64,000 nt of DNA from Pseudomonas moraviensis (GCF_900105805.1 NZ_LT629788.1:124001-188000); one strand, 5' to 3'. Positions 15,167 through 28,661 are shown, counted from the stretch's first letter. Notes: a model not told the origin generated them from the letters alone. A program made the numbers and translations.

Positions 15167-16353
15167 GTCGTCCCCAGCAGATTACGGTATTGGGTGCGAC
15201 CGGTTCGATCGGTCTGAGCACCCTGGATGTGATTGCCCGCCACCCTGAGCGTTATCAGGTTTTCGCCTTGAGTGGCTTCTCTCGGCTCAGCGAATTGCTC
15301 GCGTTGTGCGTGCGGCATGTGCCGCAATTTGCGGTGGTGCCCGAAGGCGCCGCAGCGCGCGGGTTGCAGGATGACCTGCGTGCAGCCGGCTTGCCGACTC
15401 GCGTACTGGTCGGCGAGGAGGGCCTGTGTCAGGTCGCCTCCGCGCCTGAAGTCGACGCGGTAATGGCGGCCATTGTCGGTGCGGCCGGGCTGCGTCCGAC
15501 CCTGGCGGCAGTCGAGGCGGGCAAGAAGATTCTGCTGGCGAACAAGGAAGCGCTGGTGATGTCCGGCGCTCTGTTCATGCAGGCCGTGCGCAAGAGCGGC
15601 TCGGTGCTGCTGCCGATCGACAGCGAACACAATGCGATTTTCCAGTGCATGCCCGCGGATTTCGCGCGCGGCTTGAGTTCGGTAGGGGTACGTCGGATTT
15701 TGCTGACAGCCTCTGGCGGCCCGTTCCGGCAGACGCCGCTGGCCGAGCTGGCGCATGTGTCGCCTGAACAGGCGTGCGCGCACCCGAACTGGTCCATGGG
15801 GCGCAAGATCTCCGTGGATTCGGCGAGCATGATGAACAAGGGGCTGGAGCTGATCGAAGCCTGCTGGCTGTTCGATGCCAAGCCGGACCAGGTCGAAGTG
15901 GTGATTCATCCGCAGAGCGTGATCCACTCTCTGGTGGATTACGTCGATGGATCGGTGCTGGCGCAGTTGGGTAACCCGGACATGCGCACACCGATCGCCA
16001 ACGCCCTGGCCTGGCCGGAGCGCATCGATTCCGGCGTACCTCCACTGGATCTGTTTGCCATTGCGCGACTGGATTTCGAAGCGCCCGATGAAAGCCGTTT
16101 CCCGTGCCTGCGTTTGGCCCGGCAGGCCGCCGAAGCCGGTGACAGCGCGCCGGCGATGCTCAACGCGGCCAATGAAGTGGCAGTGGCAGCGTTTCTCGAT
16201 GGACGGGTTCGCTACCTGGAAATCGCGAGTATGATCGAGGAAGTCTTGAATCTGGAGCCAGTGGTGGCGCTGAACGACCTCGACGCGGTATTTACGGCGG
16301 ACGCGAAAGCGCGAATGCTGGCCGAGCAATGGTTGAGTCGGCACGGCCGATAG
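15163..16353 (+). CDS. dxr: 1-deoxy-D-xylulose 5-phosphate reductoisomerase
   Basis: This 396-residue enzyme makes 2-C-methyl-D-erythritol 4-phosphate, the second step of the MEP isoprenoid pathway. The NADPH loop GATGSIGLSTLDV opens the protein. LLANKEALVMSG, PIDSEHNAIFQ and VDSASMMNKGLELIEA carry the metal- and substrate-binding residues. It starts with GTG inside the cdsA stop. Three MEP genes (dxr, ispD, ispF) lie in this window. Confidence 0.97.
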   Translation: MSRPQQITVLGATGSIGLSTLDVIARHPERYQVFALSGFSRLSELLALCVRHVPQFAVVPEGAAARGLQDDLRAAGLPTRVLVGEEGLCQVASAPEVDAVMAAIVGAAGLRPTLAAVEAGKKILLANKEALVMSGALFMQAVRKSGSVLLPIDSEHNAIFQCMPADFARGLSSVGVRRILLTASGGPFRQTPLAELAHVSPEQACAHPNWSMGRKISVDSASMMNKGLELIEACWLFDAKPDQVEVVIHPQSVIHSLVDYVDGSVLAQLGNPDMRTPIANALAWPERIDSGVPPLDLFAIARLDFEAPDESRFPCLRLARQAAEAGDSAPAMLNAANEVAVAAFLDGRVRYLEIASMIEEVLNLEPVVALNDLDAVFTADAKARMLAEQWLSRHGR

Positions 16354-16407
16354 TTTTTGCAACACAATGGCGACACGCGACACTGAACAGGATTGCGGAG
16401 AAAGTAG

Positions 16408-17760
16408 ATGAGCGCGCTCTATATGATTGCCGGCACCCTGATCGCCCTGGGTGTGCTGGTCACCTTCCACGAATTCGGCCACTTCTGGGTCGCGCGTCGC
16501 TGTGGCGTCAAGGTTCTGCGTTTTTCCGTGGGCTTCGGCATGCCGCTGCTGCGCTGGCATGACAAGCAAGGCACCGAGTTCGTGGTTGCCGCGATCCCGC
16601 TGGGCGGCTACGTCAAGATGCTTGATGAGCGCGAAGGCGAAGTGCCGGTCGATCAGTTGGATCAGTCCTTCAACCGCAAGTCGGTGCGGCAGCGTATCGC
16701 GATTGTCGCCGCCGGACCGATTGCCAACTTTCTTTTGGCCCTGGTGTTCTTTTGGGTGCTGGCCATGCTCGGCAGCGAGCAGGTGCGCCCGGTCATCGGT
16801 GCGGTCGAGTCCGGCAGCATTGCCGCCAAGGCCGGTCTGAATGCCGGTCAGGAGATTGTTTCGATCGATGGTGAACCCACGTCGGGCTGGGCTGCGGTCA
16901 ATTTGCAGCTGGTTCGTCGTCTGGGTGAGAGCGGCGCCATTCAACTGCTGGTGCGCGAGCAGGGTTCGAGCGCTGAGTTGCCGCGCACGCTGGCACTGGA
17001 TAACTGGCTCAAAGGTGCCGACGAGCCGGATCCGATCCGCTCGCTGGGCATTCGCCCGTGGCGTCCGGCATTGCCGCCGGTGCTTGCCGAGCTTGACCCG
17101 AAAGGCCCGGCCCAGGCAGCCGGGCTGAAAACCGGTGATCGGCTGCTGGCGCTTGATGGCCAGCCGCTCGATGACTGGCAGCAAGTGGTCGATACCGTTC
17201 GTACGCGTCCTGATACCAAAATCATGCTGCGCGTCGAGCGCGACAATGCTCAAATCGACGTCCCGGTGACGCTGGCGGCGCGCGGTGAAAGCAAAGCGCC
17301 GAGCGGTTATCTCGGCGCTGGCGTCAAAGCCATCGACTGGCCGCCGGAAATGATCCGCGAGGTCAGCTACGGCCCGCTGGCCGCGATCGGTGAGGGTGCC
17401 CGTCGCACTTGGACCATGAGCATTCTGACGCTGGATTCACTGAAGAAAATGCTGTTCGGCGAGCTCTCGGTAAAAAACTTGAGTGGACCGATAACCATTG
17501 CTAAAGTGGCGGGCGCTTCTGCCCAGTCGGGCGTCGCTGATTTCCTGAATTTCCTTGCTTATCTGAGTATTAGCCTGGGCGTTCTGAATTTGCTGCCCAT
17601 TCCTGTACTGGATGGGGGGCATTTGTTGTTTTATCTGATCGAGTGGGTGCGTGGTCGCCCCTTGTCGGATCGGGTGCAAGGTTGGGGGATACAGATCGGT
17701 ATCAGTTTGGTGGTCGGGGTGATGTTGCTTGCTCTGGTCAACGATCTGGGTCGACTGTAA
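16408..17760 (+). CDS. rseP: site-2 intramembrane zinc metalloprotease RseP
   Basis: This 450-residue membrane protease cleaves anti-sigma factor MucA/RseA after the first cut by DegS/AlgW and so releases the envelope-stress sigma factor. The zinc motif HEFGH (His21, Glu22, His25) is in the first membrane helix, two PDZ domains occupy roughly residues 110-290, and the third metal ligand lies in PIPVLDGGH (Asp402). The ATG at 16408 follows a GGAG site. A hairpin precedes the next gene, bamA. Confidence 0.97.
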   Translation: MSALYMIAGTLIALGVLVTFHEFGHFWVARRCGVKVLRFSVGFGMPLLRWHDKQGTEFVVAAIPLGGYVKMLDEREGEVPVDQLDQSFNRKSVRQRIAIVAAGPIANFLLALVFFWVLAMLGSEQVRPVIGAVESGSIAAKAGLNAGQEIVSIDGEPTSGWAAVNLQLVRRLGESGAIQLLVREQGSSAELPRTLALDNWLKGADEPDPIRSLGIRPWRPALPPVLAELDPKGPAQAAGLKTGDRLLALDGQPLDDWQQVVDTVRTRPDTKIMLRVERDNAQIDVPVTLAARGESKAPSGYLGAGVKAIDWPPEMIREVSYGPLAAIGEGARRTWTMSILTLDSLKKMLFGELSVKNLSGPITIAKVAGASAQSGVADFLNFLAYLSISLGVLNLLPIPVLDGGHLLFYLIEWVRGRPLSDRVQGWGIQIGISLVVGVMLLALVNDLGRL

Positions 17761-17780
17761 CGCTTCGCTGAATTGCGAAT

Positions 17781-17806
17781 CTGCCGCATTTTGCGGCAGT
17801 TTGTTT
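17781..17806 (+). terminator. hairpin between rseP and bamA
   Basis: CTGCCGCA/TGCGGCAG stem followed by TTTGTTT. It is a modest terminator or attenuator inside the envelope gene cluster, so bamA may also have its own promoter. Confidence 0.6.
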
Positions 17807-17834
17807 ATTGCCAGTTGGAATAAGAAAGGACTTC

Positions 17835-20225
17835 ATGAAACGTCTGCTGCTAACTGCGGTTCTCACCGTATTGATGATCGCCGAAGTTCACGCCGAGTCC
17901 TTCACTATCTCTGATATTCGCGTCAATGGCCTCCAGCGGGTCTCCGCGGGTAGCGTTTTTGGTGCCTTGCCGTTGAACGTCGGCGAGCAGGCGGATGATC
18001 GTCGCCTGGTGGAATCCACTCGTGCGTTGTTCAAAACCGGTTTCTTTCAAGATATCCAGCTGGGCCGCGAAGGCAACGTTCTGGTCATCACCGTGGTCGA
18101 GCGTCCATCGGTCGCCAGTATTGAAATCGAGGGCAACAAAGCGATTTCCACTGAAGACCTGATGAAAGGCCTCAAGCAATCCGGTCTGGCCGAAGGCGAA
18201 ATCTTCCAGCGCGCCACCCTCGAGGGTGTCCGTAACGAACTGCAACGTCAGTACGTCGCCCAGGGTCGCTACTCGGCCACCGTCGATACCGAAGTGGTCT
18301 CGCAGCCGCGTAACCGCGTGGGTCTGAAAGTGAAGATCAACGAAGGTACGGTTGCCGCCATCCAGCACATCAACGTGGTAGGCAATACGGTATTCCCTGA
18401 GGAAGACCTGACCGACCTGTTCGAACTGAAAACCACCAACTGGCTGTCGTTCTTCAAGAACGATGACAAATATGCCCGTGAAAAACTCTCCGGTGACCTG
18501 GAGCGTCTGCGTTCCTACTATCTGGACCGCGGCTACATCAACATGGACATCGCTTCGACCCAGGTGTCGATTACCCCGGACAAGAAGCACGTCTACATTA
18601 CCGTCAACGTGACCGAGGGTGAGAAGTACACCGTTCGTGACGTCAAGCTCAGCGGTGACCTGAAAGTTCCTGAAGACCAGGTCAAGTCGCTGTTGCTGGT
18701 GCAGAAAGGCCAGGTGTTCTCGCGCAAGCTGATGACCACCACTTCCGAGCTGATCACCCGTCGTCTGGGTAACGAGGGTTACACCTTCGCCAACGTCAAC
18801 GGCGTGCCTCAGCCGCACGATGACGACCACACTGTGGACATCCTCTTCGCTGTCGATCCGGGCAAGCGCGCCTACGTCAACCGCATCAACTTCCGTGGCA
18901 ACACCAAGTCCGAGGACGAAGTGCTGCGTCGTGAGATGCGCCAGATGGAAGGCGGCTGGGCTTCGACCTACCTGATCGACCAGTCCAAGACCCGTCTGGA
19001 ACGTCTGGGCTTCTTCAAGGAAGTCAACGTTGAAACCCCGGCCGTGCCAGGTGTCGACGACCAGGTTGACGTGAACTACGCGGTTGAAGAACAGGCTTCC
19101 GGTTCGATCACTGCCAGCGTCGGTTTCGCCCAGAGTGCCGGTCTGATCCTCGGTGGCTCGATCACCCAGAACAACTTCCTCGGTACCGGTAACCGCGTCA
19201 GCATCGGCCTGACCCGCAGCGAATACCAGAGCCGCTACAACTTCGGCTACGTTGACCCCTACTGGACCGCCGATGGCGTGAGCCTGGGTTACAACGCGTT
19301 CTACCGCACCACCGACTACGATGAACTCGATGCCGATATTTCCAGCTATGCGGTAGACAGCCTCGGTGCCGGCGTCAACGTCGGTTACCCGATCAGCGAG
19401 ACTTCGCGTCTGACGTTCGGTCTGTCTGCCCAGCAGGACAAGATCAACACCGGTCGCTATACCGTTGACGAGATTTTCGACTTCGTTAAAAAGGAAGGCG
19501 ATCAGTACCTGAACTTCAAGGCGTCGGCCGGTTGGTCCGAGTCGACGTTGAACAAGGGTGTTCTGCCGACCCGTGGCCGTTCCCAGAGCCTGACTCTGGA
19601 AACCACCATCCCGGGCAGCGACCTGTCGTTCTTCAAACTTGACTACCGTGGTCAGCTGTTCCAGCCGATCACCGAAAACTACACAATGCGGCTGCACACC
19701 GAACTCGGTTACGGCGACGGTTACGGCTCGACTGACGGCTTGCCGTTCTATGAAAACTACTATGCCGGTGGCTTCAACTCGGTACGTGGCTTCAAGGACA
19801 GCACTCTGGGCCCACGCAGTACGCCGAGCCGCGGTGCAGCTGAAACGGGTAATACGGGGACACTTCGTGACCCGGATCAGGATCCGCTGCCATTCGGCGG
19901 TAACGTATTGATTCAGGGTGGTGTCGAGGTTTTGTTCCCGCTGCCGTTCGTGAAAGATCAGCGTTCTCTGCGGACCTCGGTATTCTGGGACGTGGGTAAC
20001 GTATTCGATTCCAAGTGCGACAAGACGACCAACGCGAGCGCCGGTTCGACTTCCAGCACTCAGTGCAACGACATCAGTCTGAGCAACATGGCCAGTTCCG
20101 TCGGTGTCGGCGTGACCTGGGTCACCGCACTGGGGCCTTTGAGCTTCGCCCTGGCGATGCCGATCAAGAAACCGGATGACGCTGAAACTCAAGTGTTCCA
20201 ATTCTCCCTCGGCCAGACGTTCTAA
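17835..20225 (+). CDS. bamA: outer membrane protein assembly factor BamA
   Basis: This 796-residue Omp85 protein is the core of the BAM complex that inserts beta-barrel proteins into the outer membrane. A signal peptide of about 20 residues ends in VHA. Five POTRA repeats follow (about residues 24-425), then a 16-strand barrel that includes the conserved VRGF motif in the GGFNSVRGFKDS loop and ends in FSLGQTF with the terminal aromatic residue. The ATG at 17835 gives MKRLLLTAVL. skp follows at 45 bases, pairing the insertase with a periplasmic chaperone. Confidence 0.97.
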   Translation: MKRLLLTAVLTVLMIAEVHAESFTISDIRVNGLQRVSAGSVFGALPLNVGEQADDRRLVESTRALFKTGFFQDIQLGREGNVLVITVVERPSVASIEIEGNKAISTEDLMKGLKQSGLAEGEIFQRATLEGVRNELQRQYVAQGRYSATVDTEVVSQPRNRVGLKVKINEGTVAAIQHINVVGNTVFPEEDLTDLFELKTTNWLSFFKNDDKYAREKLSGDLERLRSYYLDRGYINMDIASTQVSITPDKKHVYITVNVTEGEKYTVRDVKLSGDLKVPEDQVKSLLLVQKGQVFSRKLMTTTSELITRRLGNEGYTFANVNGVPQPHDDDHTVDILFAVDPGKRAYVNRINFRGNTKSEDEVLRREMRQMEGGWASTYLIDQSKTRLERLGFFKEVNVETPAVPGVDDQVDVNYAVEEQASGSITASVGFAQSAGLILGGSITQNNFLGTGNRVSIGLTRSEYQSRYNFGYVDPYWTADGVSLGYNAFYRTTDYDELDADISSYAVDSLGAGVNVGYPISETSRLTFGLSAQQDKINTGRYTVDEIFDFVKKEGDQYLNFKASAGWSESTLNKGVLPTRGRSQSLTLETTIPGSDLSFFKLDYRGQLFQPITENYTMRLHTELGYGDGYGSTDGLPFYENYYAGGFNSVRGFKDSTLGPRSTPSRGAAETGNTGTLRDPDQDPLPFGGNVLIQGGVEVLFPLPFVKDQRSLRTSVFWDVGNVFDSKCDKTTNASAGSTSSTQCNDISLSNMASSVGVGVTWVTALGPLSFALAMPIKKPDDAETQVFQFSLGQTF

Positions 20226-20270
20226 GCGTCTGACCCAAGACAACGACAATGGATTTTGTAGGAGTGCATC

Positions 20271-20774
20271 GTGCGTAAGTTGACTCAATTGGTTCTCCTG
20301 GCCTCCGTACTGGTGGCAGGCCCGGCGTTCGCCGACATGAAAATTGCCGTGCTGAACTATCAGATGGCACTGCTGGAATCCGACGCGGCGAAGAAATACG
20401 CCGTGGATGCCGAGAAGAAGTTCGGTCCGCAACTGACCAAGCTGAAAACCCTGGAAAGCAGCGCCAAAGGCATTCAGGACCGTCTGATGGCCGGGGGCGA
20501 CAAGATGCAGCAGGGCGAGCGTGAGCGTCTGGAGCTGGAATTCAAGCAAAAGGCCCGCGACTTCCAGTTCCAGTCCAAGGAACTGAACGAAGCCAAGGCC
20601 GTTGCCGACCGCGAAATGCTCAAGCAGCTGAAGCCGAAACTGGACAGCGCTGTGGAAGAAGTCATCAAGAAAGGTGGTTTTGACCTGGTGTTCGAGCGTG
20701 GCGCAGTCATCGATGTCAAACCTCAGTACGACATCACGCGCCAGGTTATCGAGCGCATGAATCAGCTGAAGTAA
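20271..20774 (+). CDS. skp: periplasmic chaperone Skp/OmpH
   Basis: This 167-residue protein has an N-terminal signal peptide (RKLTQLVLLASVLVAGPAFA) followed by long coiled-coil helices, typical of the trimeric jellyfish-like chaperone that carries unfolded outer-membrane proteins to BamA. The GTG start at 20271 follows a GGAG site. It is three bases from lpxD, so bamA, skp and the lipid A genes form one envelope-building unit. Confidence 0.93.
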   Translation: MRKLTQLVLLASVLVAGPAFADMKIAVLNYQMALLESDAAKKYAVDAEKKFGPQLTKLKTLESSAKGIQDRLMAGGDKMQQGERERLELEFKQKARDFQFQSKELNEAKAVADREMLKQLKPKLDSAVEEVIKKGGFDLVFERGAVIDVKPQYDITRQVIERMNQLK

Positions 20775-20777
20775 CCC

Positions 20778-21833
20778 ATGACCGTAACTATCAGGCTCGG
20801 CCAGTTGGCCGAGCACCTCGGCGCCACCCTGCGTGGCGACCCCGAGACGCAAATTACTGGGCTAGCCACTTTGCAAGAGGCTGGCCCAGCTCAGTTGAGC
20901 TTTCTGGCAAATCCCCAATACCGTAAATACCTGGCCGGTTCACAGGCCGCTGCGCTGCTGCTCAAGCAAGCGGACGCTGAAGGTTTCGCCGGTAATGCCC
21001 TGGTGGTGCCGGATCCTTATCTGGCCTACGCGCGTATCTCGCATTTGTTCGATCCAAAGCCAAAAGCTGCTGCGGGTATTCACCCGACGGCGGTCATTGC
21101 GCCGGACGCGGTAGTTGATCCGAGTGCCAGCATTGGCCCGTTCGTGGTCATCGAAGCCGGTGCTCGCGTTGCGGCACAGGTGACGCTGGGCGCGCATTGC
21201 GTGGTCGGCGCTCGCAGCGAGATCGGTGAGGGCGGCTGGCTGGCTCCTCGCGTCACGCTGTATCACGACGTACGCATCGGCAAACGTGTGGTGATTCAGT
21301 CCGGCGCCGTGATCGGTGGCGAGGGCTTCGGCTTCGCCAACGAAAAAGGCGTCTGGCAGAAAATCGCCCAGATCGGTGGCGTGACCATCGGCGACGATGT
21401 CGAGATTGGCGTGAACACCGCCATCGACCGCGGCGCCCTGGCCGATACCGTGATCGGCAACGGCGTCAAGCTCGACAACCAGATCCAGATTGCGCACAAC
21501 GTCCAGGTCGGTGATCACACCGCCATGGCCGCCTGTGTCGGCATCTCCGGCAGCACCAAAATCGGCAAGCACTGCATGCTCGCCGGTGGTGTCGGTCTGG
21601 TCGGCCACATTGATATCTGCGACAACGTTTTCCTGACCGGGATGACCATGGTGACCCACTCGATTACCGAGCCGGGCGCCTATTCTTCCGGCACAGCCAT
21701 GCAACCGGCGGCCGAATGGCGCAAAAGCGCGGCCCGCATCCGTCAGCTTGATGACATCGCGCGACGGTTGAAACAGCTGGAAAAGCGCGTAGGGGAAGTG
21801 ACCCCTGACGGCAATGCTTCATCTGATGGCTGA
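20778..21833 (+). CDS. lpxD: UDP-3-O-(3-hydroxyacyl)glucosamine N-acyltransferase
   Basis: This 351-residue enzyme adds the N-linked acyl chain in lipid A synthesis, the third step. An N-terminal uridine-binding domain precedes a left-handed beta-helix of hexapeptide repeats (about residues 105-300), with the catalytic-region segment QIQIAHNVQVGDHTAMAA containing histidines. A C-terminal helix (ARRLKQLEKRVGE) follows. Length matches Pseudomonas LpxD. It precedes fabZ by about 100 bases. Confidence 0.97.
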   Translation: MTVTIRLGQLAEHLGATLRGDPETQITGLATLQEAGPAQLSFLANPQYRKYLAGSQAAALLLKQADAEGFAGNALVVPDPYLAYARISHLFDPKPKAAAGIHPTAVIAPDAVVDPSASIGPFVVIEAGARVAAQVTLGAHCVVGARSEIGEGGWLAPRVTLYHDVRIGKRVVIQSGAVIGGEGFGFANEKGVWQKIAQIGGVTIGDDVEIGVNTAIDRGALADTVIGNGVKLDNQIQIAHNVQVGDHTAMAACVGISGSTKIGKHCMLAGGVGLVGHIDICDNVFLTGMTMVTHSITEPGAYSSGTAMQPAAEWRKSAARIRQLDDIARRLKQLEKRVGEVTPDGNASSDG

Positions 21834-21939
21834 TACCATTTCCATATCAAGTGTGCACAGCCTCTAGACTGCCTCCTTGATTTGCTAGAGGAGTGCGCGT
21901 CAGTCGCGCTCCCAATCTTTACATAGGCTTTCCCCTGAA

Positions 21940-22380
21940 ATGATGGACATCAACGAGATTCGCGAATACCTGCCTCACCGTTACCCGTTCCTGCTGGTGG
22001 ACCGGGTGGTGGAACTGGACACTGAAGGCAAGCGAATTCGCGCCTACAAGAATGTCAGCATCAATGAACCGTTCTTCAATGGTCACTTCCCTGCGCATCC
22101 GATCATGCCGGGCGTGCTGATCATCGAAGCGATGGCTCAGGCTGCCGGGATCCTCGGTTTCAAGATGCTCGACGTCAAACCGGCCGACGGCACCCTGTAT
22201 TACTTCGTCGGTTCCGACAAGCTGCGCTTCCGTCAGCCAGTCAAGCCGGGCGACCAGTTGATTCTTGAAGCGACCTTCATCAGCTGCAAGCGCAAGATCT
22301 GGAAATTCGAGTGCCAGGCTTCGGTCGATGGCAAGCCGGTCTGCTCGGCGGAAATCATCTGCGCGGAACAAAAAGTATGA
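21940..22380 (+). CDS. fabZ: 3-hydroxyacyl-ACP dehydratase FabZ
   Basis: This 146-residue hot-dog-fold enzyme dehydrates 3-hydroxyacyl-ACP in fatty acid elongation and competes with LpxA for 3-hydroxyacyl-ACP. The active-site segment GHFPAHPIMPGVLIIEAMAQ contains the catalytic histidine and glutamate. Two ATG codons in tandem (21940 and 21943) make the exact start uncertain by one residue. The stop overlaps lpxA by four bases, so the two enzymes that share a substrate are coupled. Confidence 0.96.
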   Translation: MMDINEIREYLPHRYPFLLVDRVVELDTEGKRIRAYKNVSINEPFFNGHFPAHPIMPGVLIIEAMAQAAGILGFKMLDVKPADGTLYYFVGSDKLRFRQPVKPGDQLILEATFISCKRKIWKFECQASVDGKPVCSAEIICAEQKV

Positions 22381-23153
22381 GTTTGATTGACCCTCGCGCA
22401 ATCATCGATCCGTCCGCCGTTCTGGCTGACGGCGTCGAGGTCGGCCCGTGGTCGATCATCGGCGCAGGTGTGGAAATCGGCGAGGGTACCGTGATCGGGC
22501 CGCATGTGATCCTCAAGGGGCCGACCCGCATTGGTAAGCACAATCGCATCTACCAGTTTTCTTCGGTAGGCGAAGACACCCCGGATCTGAAATACAAAGG
22601 CGAGGAAACCCGCCTGGTGATCGGTGACCACAACGTCATCCGCGAAGGCGTGACCATTCACCGTGGCACCGTTCAGGATCGTTCGGAAACCACCCTGGGT
22701 GATCACAACCTGATCATGGCCTATGCCCACATCGGTCACGACAGCGTCATCGGCAATCACTGCATTCTGGTCAACAACACTGCGCTGGCTGGCCATGTGC
22801 ACGTTGACGACTGGGCGATCCTCTCCGGTTTCACCCTGGTGCATCAGTACTGCCACATCGGCGCGCACAGCTTTTCCGGCATGGGCACGGCGATCGGCAA
22901 GGACGTTCCGGCGTTCGTCACCGTGTTCGGCAACCCGGCCGAGGCGCGCAGCATGAACTTCGAAGGCATGCGCCGTCGGGGTTTCAGCGAAGATGCGATC
23001 CACGCCTTGCGCCGTGCCTACAAGACCGTCTACCGCCAGGGCCTGACGGTCGAGCAGGCGCTGGCCGAGCTGGTCGAGCCGTCTGCGCAGTTCCCTGAAG
23101 TCGCCGTGTTCCGCGATTCGATCCAGGCATCGACCCGCGGCATCACCCGCTGA
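22377..23153 (+). CDS. lpxA: UDP-N-acetylglucosamine acyltransferase
   Basis: This 258-residue enzyme performs the first step of lipid A synthesis. A left-handed beta-helix of hexapeptide repeats covers roughly residues 1-190, with the catalytic histidine in MAYAHIGHDSVIGNH, and a C-terminal helical domain follows. The ATG at 22377 lies within the fabZ stop (ATGA), and the start MSLIDPRAIIDPSA is the family norm. lpxB follows after only two bases. Confidence 0.97.
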   Translation: MSLIDPRAIIDPSAVLADGVEVGPWSIIGAGVEIGEGTVIGPHVILKGPTRIGKHNRIYQFSSVGEDTPDLKYKGEETRLVIGDHNVIREGVTIHRGTVQDRSETTLGDHNLIMAYAHIGHDSVIGNHCILVNNTALAGHVHVDDWAILSGFTLVHQYCHIGAHSFSGMGTAIGKDVPAFVTVFGNPAEARSMNFEGMRRRGFSEDAIHALRRAYKTVYRQGLTVEQALAELVEPSAQFPEVAVFRDSIQASTRGITR

Positions 23154-23155
23154 TC

Positions 23156-24286
23156 ATGGCCAGTCTGCGTATTGCGCTGGTGGCGGGTGAGGCTTCCGGT
23201 GACATTCTCGGCGCCGGCCTTATGCGCGCGCTCAAGGCACAACATCCGGCGATCGAGTTCATCGGTGTCGGCGGGCCGCTGATGCAGGCCGAAGGCCTGA
23301 CCTCGTACTTCCCCATGGAGCGCCTGTCGGTCATGGGCCTGGTGGAAGTGCTCGGTCGGCTGCGTGAATTGCTCAAGCGCCGCAAGGACTTGATTGCCAC
23401 GCTGATCGCCGCCAGGCCGGACGTGTTCATCGGCATCGACGCGCCGGATTTCAACCTCAATATCGAACTCAAGCTGCGTCAGGCCGGGATCAAGACCGTG
23501 CATTACGTCAGCCCGTCGGTGTGGGCGTGGCGGCAGAAGCGGGTGCTGAAGATCCGCGAAGGTTGCGATCTGATGCTCACGCTGTTGCCGTTCGAAGCGA
23601 AATTCTACGAAGAGAAGGGCGTGCCGGTACGTTTCGTCGGTCACACCCTCGCCGATACGATTCCGCTCGAGGCTGACCGCGCCGCTGCACGTGCCGAGTT
23701 GGGTTTGCCCGACGGCCCGCTGGTGGCACTGATGCCGGGCAGCCGTGGCGGTGAAGTCAGTCGCCTCGGCGCACTGTTTCTGGATACTGCCGAGCGCCTG
23801 CGAGGCATGCGTCCGGGCGTACGCTTTGTCATTCCCTGTGCCAATCCGGAACGCCGCGTGCAATTGGAAGCGCTGCTGGTCGGCCGCGATTTGCCGGTGA
23901 CATTGCTCGATGGTAAATCGCATCTGGCCCTCGCCGCGTGCAACGCCGTGTTGATCGCATCGGGCACTGCTACCCTTGAAGCGCTGCTGTACAAGCGGCC
24001 GATGGTGGTGGCGTATCGATTGGCGCCGCTGACATTCTGGATTCTCAAACGCATGGTCAAGAGCCCCTACGTGTCGCTGCCCAACTTGCTCGCCCAGCGC
24101 TTGCTGGTGCCGGAGTTGTTGCAGGATGATGCGACTGTCGAGGCGTTGGCGCAGACGCTGTCGCCATTGATCGAAGGCGGAGAGGAACAGACCCGCGGTT
24201 TCGACGAGATCCACCGCACGCTGCGGCGCGATGCTTCCAATCAGGCGGCGGACGCCGTCCTTAACCTGATCGGCAAACCACAATGA
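23156..24286 (+). CDS. lpxB: lipid-A-disaccharide synthase
   Basis: This 376-residue GT-B fold glycosyltransferase joins UDP-diacylglucosamine and lipid X. The N-terminal segment ALVAGEASGDILGAGLMRAL, then FIGVGGPLMQAEGL, PSVWAWRQKR and LMPGSRGGEV with the sugar-nucleotide region are clear. It completes the lpxD-fabZ-lpxA-lpxB set, and its stop overlaps the rnhB start by four bases. Confidence 0.97.
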   Translation: MASLRIALVAGEASGDILGAGLMRALKAQHPAIEFIGVGGPLMQAEGLTSYFPMERLSVMGLVEVLGRLRELLKRRKDLIATLIAARPDVFIGIDAPDFNLNIELKLRQAGIKTVHYVSPSVWAWRQKRVLKIREGCDLMLTLLPFEAKFYEEKGVPVRFVGHTLADTIPLEADRAAARAELGLPDGPLVALMPGSRGGEVSRLGALFLDTAERLRGMRPGVRFVIPCANPERRVQLEALLVGRDLPVTLLDGKSHLALAACNAVLIASGTATLEALLYKRPMVVAYRLAPLTFWILKRMVKSPYVSLPNLLAQRLLVPELLQDDATVEALAQTLSPLIEGGEEQTRGFDEIHRTLRRDASNQAADAVLNLIGKPQ

Positions 24287-24924
24287 GCAAGACAAGCATG
24301 CAGATGGGCCTCGATTTCACCCTGGTCGCCGAAGTCGAAGAACTGGTCGCCGGTGTCGATGAAGTGGGTCGTGGCCCCTTGTGTGGCGCGGTGGTGACGG
24401 CGGCGGTGATCCTCGATCCGAACCGGCCAATCCTCGGCCTCGACGATTCGAAGAAGCTCACCGAAGCCAAGCGTGAAAAGCTTTACGACGAGATCTGCGA
24501 AAAGGCCCTGAGCTGGTGCATTGCCCGCGCCGAGGTCGAAGAAATCGATGATCTGAACATTCTCCACGCCACCATGTTGGCGATGCAGCGTGCGGTCGCT
24601 GGCCTGCACGTTCAGCCGAAACTGGCGATGATCGATGGCAACCGCTGCCCGCATCTGCCGATGCGCGCCGAAGCGGTGATTCAGGGTGATGGCAAGGTTC
24701 CGGCCATCGCAGCGGCGTCGATTCTGGCCAAGGTCAGTCGCGATCGCGAGATGGCGGCATTCGAATTGATCTACCCGGGCTACGGCATCGGCGGCCATAA
24801 AGGCTACCCGACGCCCGTTCATCTGGAAGCGCTGGCGCGGCTCGGCCCGACGCCGATTCACCGCCGCTCGTTCGCCCCGGTCCGCCTGGCTTATGAGGCG
24901 CGGGAAAGCCTCACGCAGGTTTAG
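24283..24924 (+). CDS. rnhB: ribonuclease HII
   Basis: This 213-residue enzyme removes ribonucleotides and RNA primers from DNA. The signature VAGVDEVGRGPLCGAVV carries the first Asp-Glu pair, followed by DDSKKL and MIDGNRCP for the remaining metal ligands. The C-terminus ends with SFAPVRLA. It starts in the lpxB stop codon and is followed by a GC-rich hairpin before dnaE. Confidence 0.96.
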   Translation: MSKTSMQMGLDFTLVAEVEELVAGVDEVGRGPLCGAVVTAAVILDPNRPILGLDDSKKLTEAKREKLYDEICEKALSWCIARAEVEEIDDLNILHATMLAMQRAVAGLHVQPKLAMIDGNRCPHLPMRAEAVIQGDGKVPAIAAASILAKVSRDREMAAFELIYPGYGIGGHKGYPTPVHLEALARLGPTPIHRRSFAPVRLAYEARESLTQV

Positions 24925-24947
24925 GCACAAGGCTGATGTTTTATTCG

Positions 24948-24977
24948 AGGCCCGGTACAATCCGGGCCTCGTTGTCT
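24948..24977 (+). terminator. hairpin between rnhB and dnaE
   Basis: GAGGCCCGG/CCGGGCCTC stem with a short loop, followed by a weak T-rich run (GTTGTCTC). It is a possible partial terminator before dnaE. Confidence 0.55.
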
Positions 24978-25000
24978 CTATGTAACTGGACAGGATCACT

Positions 25001-28522
<3,522 letters not shown>

Positions 28523-28661
28523 CCGGCAAGTGCCATCATTGCGCTTGCCCGCAACCTGAATTTTTAATCTCGACCTCAGCGCGCCTCTCCCTTAAGGTAG
28601 GGCGCGAATAGACAACCGGCCGGCCCAAGCTCACTTGGGACACGACCCAAGACGGACGCCT

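Noticed and set aside
17850..20852. Thousand-codon reverse frame opposite bamA
   Set aside because: Antisense shadow caused by GC-rich third positions; the forward frame is an unmistakable BamA.
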